From Micropruina glycogenica (lineage in GTDB: Bacteria > Actinomycetota > Actinomycetes > Propionibacteriales > Propionibacteriaceae): a stretch of DNA of 64,000 nt. Of the stretch, positions 43,087 to 52,848 are shown piece after piece (positions within the stretch are counted from its first letter, which is position 1; each line of letters opens with the position of its first letter). Under the pieces are notes generated by a model. That model had not been told where the DNA came from and did not search any database. It was given only the letters and a program-made list of their open reading frames with translations. Both the position numbers and the translations under genes were made by a program. Where the stretch lies: positions 930,001 through 994,000 of the forward strand of contig NZ_LT985188.1 of the NCBI RefSeq assembly GCF_900289045.1. The letters are read 5' to 3'.

Positions 43087-46000
43087 TTGACAATCAGTCT
43101 GAAGAAGGTGACTGCCGGGTCGGGGTACACCTACCTGACCCAGCAGGTGGCCGCGCAAGACGGCCAGGTGCGCACCGGTCTGGCCGCCTACTACGAGGAG
43201 AAGGGCGAGGCGCCGGGCGTCTGGATGGGCACCGGCCTCGACGCCTTCGACGGGCTCAACGCCGGCGACCCGGTCACCGAGGCACAGATGCTCGCGCTCT
43301 TCGGCAACGGCCTGCACCCGCTCGCCGATCAGATCCGCCATGACGCCCTCGCCGCCGGCCTGACCGAGCGCCAGGCGGAGAACGCGTGCCGACTCGGACG
43401 CCCCTTCGCCGTCCGCGACACCCGTCCGCCGGAGTTCAAGCAGGAGCTGAAGCGCCGCTACGCCGCAGCCAACATGGCAGCCGGACGCCGTCCCAACGCC
43501 CGGCTCGATTCGGACGTGCTCGCGCAGATCCGCACGGAGGTCGCCACCGAGTTCTTCGTCAAGGAGTTCGGCCGGCCGCCCGAGTCTCCGCGCGAGCTCC
43601 ACCGTGAGGTCGCGATCTGGTCGCGTCCGACCGCCACGACGATCGCCGGTGTCGATCTCACCGTGTCGCCGACCAAGTCTTTCTCCACCGCCTGGGCGCT
43701 CGCTCCGCTCGCCACCAGCCGGCAGTTCGAGGACCTGCACCACCGCGCCGTCTCTCGGATGATCACCTATCTGGAGACTCAGGCGTTCAGCCGGGTCGGG
43801 CCAGGCGGCGTCCGCAACGTCTAGGCCCGCGGCCTGGTCGTCGCCGCGTTCGACCACCGCAGCACCCGCGCCGGCGACCCGGATCTGCACACGCATCTCG
43901 TCATCGCCAACAAGGTGCAGGCCGGCGACGGACGCTGGTACGCCCTCAACACCAACCTGATCTACAAGGCGAAAGTCGCCGCGTCCGAGCTGTACACCGC
44001 CGCGCTGGAGGCCGGTCTCGCCGAGACCTTCGGCATCCAGTTCGTCGAGCGCACGACCGGACGCGGCAAGCGTCCCATCCGCGAGGTCGACGGCATCGAT
44101 CCGGCGCTGAACACGCGCTGGTCGACCCGCCGCCGACAGATCGAACACCGCCGGGACGAACTCGCCGCCACCTTCCTCGCTGATCACGGCCGTCCGCCCA
44201 CCGAGGTCGAAATGATCGCCCTCGCCCAGCGCGCCAACCTCGAGACCCGCGACGCCAAGCCCGAGCCGCGCTCGCTCGCCGAGCAGCGGGCTACCTGGCG
44301 CATCCAGGCCGAACAGGTGCTGGGCGCCAGGGGAGTGGACCGCATGCTCGCTGCCGCGTTCGGCCGCGAACCCGTCCACGCCCAGACACCGACCATCGAC
44401 TGGCTGATCGACACCTCCGCCCGCATTATCGGCGTCGTCGAGCAAGATCGGTCCACCTGGCAGGGCTGGCACGTCCGCGCTGAGGCGCTGCGGCAGGCAC
44501 GAGCAGCCGGCGTCTCCACCGAACTGCTCGACCGGGTCGTCGACACCCTCGTCGACCTCGCCCTGGAGACCCGATCGCTGCGGCTCACCAAGGACGACCC
44601 GATCGAGGAACCCGACGCGCTGCGCCGCAGCGACGGCCAGAGCGTCTACACCATCCCCGGCATGGACTGGTACACCTCCAGCCGCATCCTCGACGCCGAG
44701 GACCGCATCGTCGCCCACGCCGGACGCGCCGACGGACGCGTGGTCGCCCGGGAGGTCGTCGACCTCGCAATGCTCGAAGCACTCGCCAACGGCACCCAGC
44801 TCACCCCGGGGCAGCGCGAGCTGGTGGGCTCGATGGCCCGCTCCGGACGCCGCGTCCAGCTCGCGATCGCGCCCGCCGGCACCGGCAAGACCACCGCGAT
44901 GCGCACCCTCGGCGCGGCCTGGACCGAATCCGGCGGCACCGTCATCGGCCTGGCTCCGTCCGCGGCTGCCGCGAAGGCGCTCGCCGACCAGCTGGACGTG
45001 CCGTGCGACACGCTCGCCAAGCTCACCTGGAGCCTCGACCATCCAGACCAGCCCCAGCCCGCGTGGATGGCGGCCATCGGAGCCGACAGCCTCGTCGTGA
45101 TCGACGAAGCGGGCATGGCCGACACCCTCAGCCTTGACCGCGCGATCGAGCACATCGTCGGGCGCGGCGGCAGCGTCCGGCTCATCGGTGACGACCGGCA
45201 ACTGTCCGCGATCGGCGCCGGCGGCGTCCCGGCCGACATCGAAGCCGCTGTCGGTGCCTGCCGGCTTGTCGAGGTGCTTCGCTTCGACGACCCGGCCGAA
45301 GCTGAAGCCTCGCTGGCGCTCCGAGAGGGACGCGCCGAGGCACTCGGCTACTACCTCGACCACGACCGCATCCACGTCGGCGACATGGCGACCATGGCGC
45401 ACGCCGTGCTGGACGCCTGGACACAGGACCACGCCAACGGCCTGGACGCCGCTAATGCTCGCCCCGACCAGGGACCTCGTCACCGAGCTGAACCGGCTCG
45501 CGCAGCGGCGCCACCTCGAAGGCCGCACCATGCTCGGTCGCGGCACCGAGTTGGCCGACGGCTGCATCGCAGTCGCCGGCGACCTGGTGATCACCCGCGT
45601 CAACGCCCGCCAGTTGCCGGTCGGCAGCCGTGACTGGGTGAAGAACGGCGACCGGTGGAGCGTGGCGAGCGTATTCCCTGATGGCAGCATGCGCGTCCAG
45701 AGCCGGCGGACGAAGCACACCGTGAAGCTGCCCGCCGACTACGTCCGCGGGTGCGTCGAGCTCGGCTACGCCACCACGATCCACGGTGCCCAGGGGCTCA
45801 CCGCCGACAGCATGCACGGACTGGCGACCGGCGAGGAGTCCCGGCAGGAGCTGTACACGATGCTCACCCGCGGACGGCGGGCGAACCACCTCTACCTCGA
45901 GGTCGTCGGCGACGGCGACCCGCACGCGCTCGCACACACCGACTCGGTCCACCTGCTCACTGCTGTCGAGCGGCTGGAGCGGGCGCTCACCCACAACGAC

Positions 46001-46994
46001 GCGCCCGTGTCGGCCAGCACCCAGCTCCGCGAGCAGGACGACCCGACGAAGCTCCTCGCGCCGGCCGCGGCGCGGTACACGGACGCGCTCGGCGTGGCCG
46101 CCGAACAGGTCCTCGGGCGAGAGGTCGGCCAGCGGCTCGACCAGGCTGCCGACAACCTCGTCCTGTGGCTCACCGAGTGCCCGGCCTGGGACACCCTGCG
46201 CTCCGATCTGCTGGGTCTCGCCGCGGACGGCCATGACCCGGTCGCGCTGTTTCGGAGGATCACCAGACTTGGCGAACTGAACACGGCCCGCGATGCCGCG
46301 GCCGTGCTCGACCATCGTCTGCACCTACTGGTGCCGGACGAGCGCAGGGACCGCTGCCGTGGCTGCGCGGCATCCCGTCGAAGGTGGCTGAGGACGCGAC
46401 GTGGGGGCCATATCTCCGGGCCCGCGCGGAGCGCGTCGAGGTGCTCACGGAAGCGGTCCGCAGGGCGACCATCGCCGGGGACGTCCCCCTGGCCTGGCTA
46501 CGGAATCCAGTGGGTCGTCCACACCTCCGCCGGGACGACGAGGTGCTTGTGGATATCTCGATCTGGCGGGCGGCGATGGGTGTCGACGGCACCGACAGGC
46601 GCCCGACTGGCGAACCCGCGATGGCGGACGCCGCCAGGGGCTGGCAGAACGATTTGGACGCACGCCTGGAAGATCTCGTCGGCATCGAGGCCGGAGTGTG
46701 GAGCCGACTCCTCACGTGGGCCGACCCCGCGATCGCCCGGGACTCGGACCGCCTGGAGGTCGCGCAGCGCCTCCACCAGCTCGAGGTGCACGGCCTACGT
46801 GTGGCCCCGTGGTGAAGGAGGCGCTCGCCCAGGGGCACCTGCCCGCCGACCATGCAGTGTCCGCCCTCTGGTACCGAGTAGCGGGCCTGCTCAAGAGAGG
46901 CCGATCCTTCCCGCCGGCCGCGCTGGGAAACCGTCGAGCCGCGTCCGATCCCGCGACCCGAGTCCGAGAGCGCCCCCTGGACCATCAGCCCTGA
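43087..46994 (+). pseudogene. MobF/TraA-type conjugative relaxase, decayed
   Basis: This is an N-terminal TrwC relaxase domain (start TTG 43087 after GAGGAGG; SLKKVTAGSGYTYLT, AGVDLTVSPTKSFST, DLHTHLVIANKVQ metal motif) and a C-terminal RecD-like helicase (IAPAGTGKTTAMRT Walker A, VVIDEAGMADT Walker B, GYATTIHGAQGLTADSM). Lesions are an in-frame TAG at 43822 and frameshifts near 45455, 46350 and 46810. All domains are recognisable but no full-length protein can be made, so self-transfer is lost. Confidence 0.88.
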
Positions 46995-47037
46995 TCACGT
47001 CGGCTTCTGAACACCCACCACGAAAAAGGAGACACCC

Positions 47038-47238
47038 ATGTCCGTCATCGAGAGCACCAAGCCGGGCGCCTTCGTCTCGCTTGCCCAGGCCGCCGACATC
47101 CTCGGCATCAGCGTTCACACACTGCGCCGCCGCATCGCCGCTGGCGAGCTGCCCGCCTTCCGTACGGGGCGCCGAATCATCCGCGTCCGGGTCACCGACC
47201 TCGAGAGGCTCCTACATCGAGTGCCCACTTGGGGCTAG
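47038..47238 (+). CDS. excisionase-like helix-turn-helix protein
   Basis: This 66-residue DNA-binding protein contains the MerR/excisionase motif AQAADILGISVHTLRRRIAA followed by GELPAFRTGRRIIRV. Start ATG 47038 has AAAAAGGAGA upstream. It follows the relaxase remnant and ends 3 bp before the convergent ATPase gene stop. A role in excision of the tRNA-Met element is likely by family and place. Confidence 0.85.
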   Translation: MSVIESTKPGAFVSLAQAADILGISVHTLRRRIAAGELPAFRTGRRIIRVRVTDLERLLHRVPTWG

Positions 47239-47241
47239 CGA

Positions 47242-49371
47242 TCAGGACTGCTCGTCAGCGAACACGAATGGACGGTCGGACCCCGGAAGGCGTGAAGTGC
47301 GGACTCGTGGACCTGAGCGCGCCCAGCTCTCAATCTCATGGACCAGGACAGCCTCAGTGCTGGAAGTTGCGCGAAGCTTGCGCGCCAGCAGGCGGGCGAA
47401 CGACTTATCGTGCGCGGTGACAATGAGTTGCCTCCGAGATCGAACGTGCCGTAGCACGTCGACGAGCCCCAGCAAATGGACGTCGTCTAGGTTCTGCAAA
47501 GGATCATCGAGGAGCAAAGTATCGAGTGAGCTTGGTGAGAGCCCCAGACTGAATGCGAGAAATATCGCAACCGCGAGCGCATTTGACTGAGACGTAGACA
47601 GCGTCAGGGAAGGGTCTCGGATCTCAATACCCATTTCGTCATCCGCGACAACGGGATCCAGTCGCGGATGTCCGTAGTACACGCGTGTCGCAAGCCGAAT
47701 GGACCTGAATGTTGGGTGCGGATCGACCGCGGCATAGAGATGGTCGAGCAAGGGCTGAATCTCCTCTAGGCGTCGCGAGACGAGTTCATCAGATGCGTGC
47801 TTCAGATTTGCTGAGACTTCCGTCGCGACCCGCGCCGTCCGCTGCGCGCTGTGGAGGTCGTCTCGGCGGTCAGTGAGATCGGAGTTCAGCTCAGCGAGTT
47901 GCGCGCGGCCTGCATCAAGGCGTCGCCGCATGCCTTCCATCTGAATCTGCTCGCTGAACCCCGTAGCCGTCGCACGAAGTGAGTGAATCCGATCCAGTGC
48001 ACCTTGAATCCCAAGCCGTCGGCGCCCGATCTGCTCACTCACACCGTCTCCCGGCGTGAGGCCTAGATCGCGAAGGATCCGTTCGCGGGTCTCCTGCTGA
48101 ATTGCTTCCCGCTGGTACTCCTCCTCGATGCGCTGCAGTGCTGCTCTTGCCGACTGGAGCTCGGCGAGACACATGTCGCGCTGAGCACCGGCTTCCGATG
48201 CTGCCTGCAGTGAGGCAGAAAGGCCGGCCGCGTCGGCCAGATCCAGGTTCTCATCGAGCGACCGGAGCCGGCGAAGTCGAACGGAGACAGCTTGTGGGTC
48301 AATAACCTGGTCACACACCGGGCAGTGAGATCCGAGGAGTTCGAGAGCAAGATCAGCCAGTTGGGCCATCTGCTGCTGGTGGAGCTCCAGCGCTCGAACC
48401 CGAGAGCGGGCTTCCGCCGCCACGGCCTCCGCTTGTGCCGCGGCAGCCTCCGCATTGTGCAAGGCTCTCGAAGCGGACTCGACCCGCGAGCGTTCGCGAT
48501 CCCTGGAGTCCTGAGCTAGACCGTCCACCCGAGTGGGCGCGACGGCTAGTTCGTCGCCGAGAACGTCGAGCCGCGACAGGTCGTTGACCAGTTTCGCCTC
48601 TGTCCGGCTAAGGGCTGAGGTGAGCCTTGCGATTTCCCTGTCGGTCACTGACTCGGGCAGTGGGGCGCCGGAAAGCATCGTTACTTCGTGAACCCACGAA
48701 TCCCACGACGGCCCATCGTTGGCCATCGCTGCCTCGCCGAGTTGGGCTTCCATGGAAATTAGGTCAGATCTGAGCGATTGAAGCCCCAATTCTGCAGCCG
48801 CGACCTCCTCCTCGCGCGCCTTGATGGACTTCGACCACCGGCGGCGCTCTGAGTCGAAGTCATCGACAAACTGCGAAAGGCGACGGGCACCAACCATCCG
48901 GGCTAGTCCGGCAAACCGTTCGTCGTCGGACTTGCTGCTCAGGAATGCTCTCAGTGTCTCCTGTTGCAGATAGACACTGTCGGAAAGTAGCCCGGCCACG
49001 GATTCGGAGAGGTCTTGATGAGGAAACAGCTCCCGATCAAGCCACTCTTGCGCCGCTAAACCCTGCAATGCTGAGCCTTCATGTTGTATGGCAAGCTCAC
49101 CTCCGCTCGCCCTGGCCGTCCGAGTGATCTTCCAGCTCCCCACACCCGAGGACCCAGACAAGGTAACCGTTGCAGGAGTGCTTGTGTACACGTTCTGCGG
49201 TTCGGCGCCGCGTGGATGAGTGCCCGTGAGGACCCAGATGATTGCGTCGCAGACTGTCGTCTTGCCGAGGCCGTTCCGGCCGGCGAGAATCACAATGCGC
49301 GCGTTCAGGTCGAACTCGAGTTCCGACGCGATTCCACAGAATCCGGAAACTTGCAAAGAGGTGAGATTCAT
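47242..49371 (-). CDS. SMC/Rad50-like ATPase with zinc hook (ABC-3C)
   Basis: This 709-residue ABC-type ATPase has Walker A at residues 31-39 (GRNGLGKTT) and a long coiled coil interrupted by a Rad50-type zinc hook CPVC at 350-353. It also has a signature-like LSTSQSNALAVAIF near 591-604, Walker B LLLDDPLQNLDD at 619-630 and the H-loop VTAHD. It is the third gene of a SIR2, middle component, ATPase operon, overlapping the middle gene by ATGA. It probably senses foreign DNA or nucleoprotein and controls the SIR2 effector. Confidence 0.88.
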   Translation of the reverse strand: MNLTSLQVSGFCGIASELEFDLNARIVILAGRNGLGKTTVCDAIIWVLTGTHPRGAEPQNVYTSTPATVTLSGSSGVGSWKITRTARASGGELAIQHEGSALQGLAAQEWLDRELFPHQDLSESVAGLLSDSVYLQQETLRAFLSSKSDDERFAGLARMVGARRLSQFVDDFDSERRRWSKSIKAREEEVAAAELGLQSLRSDLISMEAQLGEAAMANDGPSWDSWVHEVTMLSGAPLPESVTDREIARLTSALSRTEAKLVNDLSRLDVLGDELAVAPTRVDGLAQDSRDRERSRVESASRALHNAEAAAAQAEAVAAEARSRVRALELHQQQMAQLADLALELLGSHCPVCDQVIDPQAVSVRLRRLRSLDENLDLADAAGLSASLQAASEAGAQRDMCLAELQSARAALQRIEEEYQREAIQQETRERILRDLGLTPGDGVSEQIGRRRLGIQGALDRIHSLRATATGFSEQIQMEGMRRRLDAGRAQLAELNSDLTDRRDDLHSAQRTARVATEVSANLKHASDELVSRRLEEIQPLLDHLYAAVDPHPTFRSIRLATRVYYGHPRLDPVVADDEMGIEIRDPSLTLSTSQSNALAVAIFLAFSLGLSPSSLDTLLLDDPLQNLDDVHLLGLVDVLRHVRSRRQLIVTAHDKSFARLLARKLRATSSTEAVLVHEIESWARSGPRVRTSRLPGSDRPFVFADEQS

Positions 49372-49958
49372 CGATCGAGACCCCCGTTCTGCTCGCCTGT
49401 GATCCAGTGGTGCAACTCGGCCATTAGTGGTTCGCCGCTCGTATAAGCCCTCACAAGGCTGGGGATGGGAGACGTAGGTCCGAAAGCAATGGCCACTTCC
49501 TCCACGGGATCTTCGACCCGCCCTCGCTCGATCTCGGGAATCGGAAGCAGGCCGGCGATTTGCCGCCTGACGAACGCTCCCAACACGGTGTCTCCCTGGC
49601 GATCGCCAGCTGCAACAGTCAGTTTGCGAGCGCGTCTCGTATCGATGCGCGCTCGCTCGAGCGCCTCCTCGTTGCTCATGGACCTATCACCCGTGATCAG
49701 AACGAGGTAAAGATCCCACGCCTTCGGGTCTTGAGCATCCAAGTGCGAGCTCGCGAACCTCGTGAGTGCTTCCTCCGCGTCCGTCCACTGATCCGCCAAC
49801 TCGCTGCTCGTTTCGAACGCTGCCAAGCCGACCAGTGCATCAGAGCTCTCGAAAACCCGTGCCAAGTAGGTCGTCGCCTTGGTCACGGGCACGCGGCGCA
49901 TCCCGGACCGCTGAAGGAGGTTGTCGACAGTGTCCAGGACTGTTGATGACTCGATCAT
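49368..49958 (-). CDS. ABC-3C middle component
   Basis: This 196-residue soluble alpha-helical protein has no enzyme motif. It contains an ATTYLARVFESSDALVGLAA region and an AWDLYLVLITGDR segment. It is linked by 4-bp ATGA overlaps to the SIR2 gene upstream and the ATPase gene downstream. By size and position it fits the 'middle component' of ABC-three-component systems, thought to bridge ATPase and effector. The family assignment rests on context. Confidence 0.7.
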   Translation of the reverse strand: MIESSTVLDTVDNLLQRSGMRRVPVTKATTYLARVFESSDALVGLAAFETSSELADQWTDAEEALTRFASSHLDAQDPKAWDLYLVLITGDRSMSNEEALERARIDTRRARKLTVAAGDRQGDTVLGAFVRRQIAGLLPIPEIERGRVEDPVEEVAIAFGPTSPIPSLVRAYTSGEPLMAELHHWITGEQNGGLDR

Positions 49959-51346
49959 GCGCAGATCCTTCTTGCTAGTGCTGCTGCGTCAGCCGTCGCA
50001 AGGCTCACGGCCTCCGCCGTACCGAGGGCGACGATCTGGTCAGCGCCCCTGATCAGATCGACCGGGTCTCCCGAGCGCACCAGATCGATTGGCGCAAGAT
50101 CCGGCGTGGGGTCTGGATTCGAGAAGAGAACCAGACGGTAGTCGGGGGCCGGCCAGGCGTCGAGTTCTCGCGAGAGCTCTGTGGCAACGGTATTCCATGT
50201 GCTCTGCCCGGCGACATTGGCGATTCGCATGGGCACGGTGTTCCCACTGACCATGCCAAGGCGGACGTTGCCTCGTCCATCAAGTGCGATCGAAGTCGCG
50301 TGGACAGCCTCAGCCACTGCGGCTACAGCGGCGAACAGGTCGCCCAACAGCGCGGTGTCAACCTCGGTCTCGAGACAGTACGTCTGGCGCCGCAGGAGCC
50401 ACGAAGCACGCTTGCGACCGAGTTGATGGAGTGGGACCTTCAGCATGGCCGTGCGAAGAGCGGGCCATGCATTTGAGTGCCCACCGAGCTCAGACAGCCT
50501 CGTGCAACTCGCGTCGAGAAGGCGCCCAACGACGTCATCGCGGAGGCGGTCGGCAAGCTCACTTGCGAAGTCGCACCAAGTCATCCCTATGTGAGTCGCG
50601 CTCCCATTGAGCGACGCATAGAAGGTGGTTGAGTCGGTGGGGTCAGGCTCCGTCGGGTCCACTAGGTAGCACGAGATTCCCGTCCGCGTCACGAGCCGGG
50701 AAACAGTCTCAGCGAGGATCGGCGCAGGGCTGCCGAGGCCGACGAAGACAACCACCGGAGACATCAGGATCGAGTCCGCGATCGCGGACTCCCAGACCTG
50801 GATGGCCGTGTCTGCGATGATGGACGCGCGGAGAATCCAGTCCTTGCTGTCCGCGTCGCAACTTCGGTGCAGGTAGACGAGTGTGCGTCCAGAGAGCGAG
50901 TCAGTATCTTCCGGACCCCTGACAACCGTGGTCATGGTTGAGCGACCGTTCACATCGACGAGCGCGTGCTCTTGCGCTAGGTCATAGTTGATAGTGAGGA
51001 CCGAGCGGACTGCGCCTTCCGCGAGGAGAGCGGCAGCCTCATGGTGCCCTCGATTTGGCTCAGCCATTCGCCAGTCGTGGCGAGGCAGACGGTCAGTTAG
51101 TTCCTTCTGGCTGCCGAACTTGTTCCACACAACATCCGCAAGTTCAGCAAGATCCCAATCGTTCACAACGTCACCAGGTGACAGCAGGCCGTCGTTAACG
51201 AGTCGGTGGTGCGCATCCATCGACACTCGGGCGCCGCTCTTCAATGACGTTGGTGGATCCATCGATGCTCCGGCGCCTAGTACGAAGACAATCCGTCCAC
51301 CGCCAGGCTCGCACAGGCTCCTGAGTAACTGCGATGGGATCGACAC
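49955..51346 (-). CDS. SIR2-domain effector (ABC-3C)
   Basis: This is a 463-residue protein. A SIR2-like Rossmann domain lies in the N-terminal half: IVFVLGAGASMDPP (residues 19-32, GAGAS nucleotide loop), SVLTINYDLAQEHAL (T-x-N-Y-D), VYLHRSCD (catalytic His region) and VVVFVGLGSPAP. The C-terminal half is unassigned. SIR2 domains in defence systems usually destroy NAD+. Being first in the operon with the SMC-like ATPase, it is the likely toxic effector. Confidence 0.85.
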   Translation of the reverse strand: MSIPSQLLRSLCEPGGGRIVFVLGAGASMDPPTSLKSGARVSMDAHHRLVNDGLLSPGDVVNDWDLAELADVVWNKFGSQKELTDRLPRHDWRMAEPNRGHHEAAALLAEGAVRSVLTINYDLAQEHALVDVNGRSTMTTVVRGPEDTDSLSGRTLVYLHRSCDADSKDWILRASIIADTAIQVWESAIADSILMSPVVVFVGLGSPAPILAETVSRLVTRTGISCYLVDPTEPDPTDSTTFYASLNGSATHIGMTWCDFASELADRLRDDVVGRLLDASCTRLSELGGHSNAWPALRTAMLKVPLHQLGRKRASWLLRRQTYCLETEVDTALLGDLFAAVAAVAEAVHATSIALDGRGNVRLGMVSGNTVPMRIANVAGQSTWNTVATELSRELDAWPAPDYRLVLFSNPDPTPDLAPIDLVRSGDPVDLIRGADQIVALGTAEAVSLATADAAALARRICA

Positions 51347-51439
51347 GAGGCCTCCGATGTGGAGTGTTCCGTGTGAGGCTATCGCCGTCCCATGGTGTTG
51401 AGTGGCGAAACCGGACGCTTTGCCGATGTAGGTGCCCCT

Positions 51440-52590
51440 TCATGTGGCCAATCGCGAGAGTGCGTCGGCGATCAACTGATCACGCCCCTTTGCTGTGTGC
51501 TGGTAGAGCAGCGCGGCATTCGCCGTTGAGTGACCGAGGCGCGATTGGAGATCGGCGAGCGTGGCTCCCTGTTGGGCGGCCATCACAGCGCCGGTGTGGC
51601 GGAGGTCGTGGAAGCGAAGGTCGGAGCGCCCGGCGATCGTTGCCGCCTTCTTGAAGTAGCTGGTGATGGTCGACGGCCACTGCTGGCGTCCGTTGGCGGC
51701 AGGGAAGAGCAGACCCTCCTGGCCGGGCGCCGCGAAGGTCTCCAGATGCGCCTTGATGATCGGGATGAGGTGTGGCGGGATGGCCACGTCACGGATGCCC
51801 GCCTCCGACTTCGGCGGCTCGACCTGGATCTTGCGGTTCACCCAGACCACGCCTCGGCGCACCTGGATCACGCCGGTCCAGCGGCCGCCGACGTGGCGCA
51901 GCTTGATGTCCTTGCGGCGCAGCTCGGCGATTTCGCCGTAGCGCAGGGCGCACCAGGAGGCGAGGAGCACCATCAGCTTCCACTTCTCGGGCATGTTCTC
52001 GACGATCACGTCGAGTTCCTCGATCGAGGCGGGTTCGAGCCGGCGCCGCTTCGGCTGGTAGCCGGCGCCGCGGATGTGCACCGGGCTGGCCTCGATCAGG
52101 TCCTCGTCGACGGCGCTGTTCATGATCGCCCGCATCAGCCCGTACGCCTTCGAGATCGCCCGCGGGTTGTCCGAGTTGCCCTCCATGGCGTCCTCGTACC
52201 AGCGGCGCACTGCGCCCTTGGTGATGTCCCGGAGCCGCATCCGTCCGAAGGTCGTCACCAGGTGGTGCTCCAGCGTCGCCTCGTAGTTGGCCCTCGTGGA
52301 CGCCCTCAGCGGCTCGCCCTTGTCGGTGCGCCGCTTCGCGATCCACTTCTTCGCGTAGGTCTCGAAGTCGGGGGTCTTCGCCGCGCCCCGCGCCTTTTCG
52401 GCCCGGTGTTTCGGGGGAGACCACTCGTTGGCCTCGATCAGCTTGCGCTCCTCGTGGAGCCAGCCCTCGGCGTCCATCGTGGCCTGGAAAGTTGTCGGGC
52501 GACGTGCCACATCGGGTCCGGTCCGTTGGGGACGCCCTGGTGTCGACCCGAGGCGAGTTTGCGTATCGAGCCAACTGGAGCCGACAGCAT
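51440..52590 (-). pseudogene. island tyrosine integrase with N-terminal frameshift
   Basis: The integrase frame 51440-52510 is complete for the core and catalytic domains: Arg in CALRYGEIAELR, His/Arg in FHDLRHTGAVM, His in LGHSTANAALL and Tyr in LYQHTAKGR. The first 25-30 codons (ATG 52590, GSIRKLASGRHQ) are in another frame, separated by a one-base change just before RPTTFQ. Translation from GTG 52510 would give a 356-residue protein without the arm-binding strand. It lies 126 bp from tRNA-Met. Confidence 0.75.
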
Positions 52591-52615
52591 GCTGGAGTCG
52601 ACTTGAGATCCCGGC

Positions 52616-52653
52616 GTCCGCCGGGATGACGTTGAAGTGTCCGCCGGGATGAC
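52616..52653 (+). repeat. paired 15-bp direct repeat between integrase and tRNA
   Basis: GTCCGCCGGGATGAC occurs at 52616-52630 and 52639-52653 (23-bp period) between the integrase start and the tRNA. A similar pair lies near 31876-31912 in the duplicated segment. These are candidate arm-type integrase sites. Confidence 0.5.
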
Positions 52654-52715
52654 GGCACGCGGCACGATGGGCGGTACCCCACCGTATGACGGTGAGGGCG
52701 GACTCGGCCCAACGG

Positions 52716-52789
52716 TGGGGCGGGCGGGGCTCGAACCCGCGACCCAGGGATTATGAGTCCCCTGCTCTGACCGGCTGAGCTACCGCCCC
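52716..52789 (-). tRNA. tRNA-Met (anticodon CAT)
   Basis: The cloverleaf folds as follows: acceptor GGGGCGG/CCGCCCC, D stem GCTC/GAGC, anticodon stem GGGGA/TCCCT with loop CTCATAA, and T stem GCGGG/CCCGC with loop TTCGAGC. The discriminator is A; CCA is not fully encoded. The 3' half is duplicated at 31974-32016, so this is the attachment site of the island. Elongator Met is more likely than Ile2, but CAT alone does not exclude the latter. Confidence 0.9.
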
Positions 52790-52848
52790 CGACGACGCGT
52801 TTCGCGGCGCTATCGTAGCCGACGGGCTCGCGTCGCCGGAGTGGCTGA

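Noticed and set aside
45045-45720. long minus-strand open frame across the relaxase region (43045-45720)
   Set aside because: It is antisense to clearly conserved relaxase/helicase motifs and reads as low-complexity sequence; a GC-rich shadow frame.
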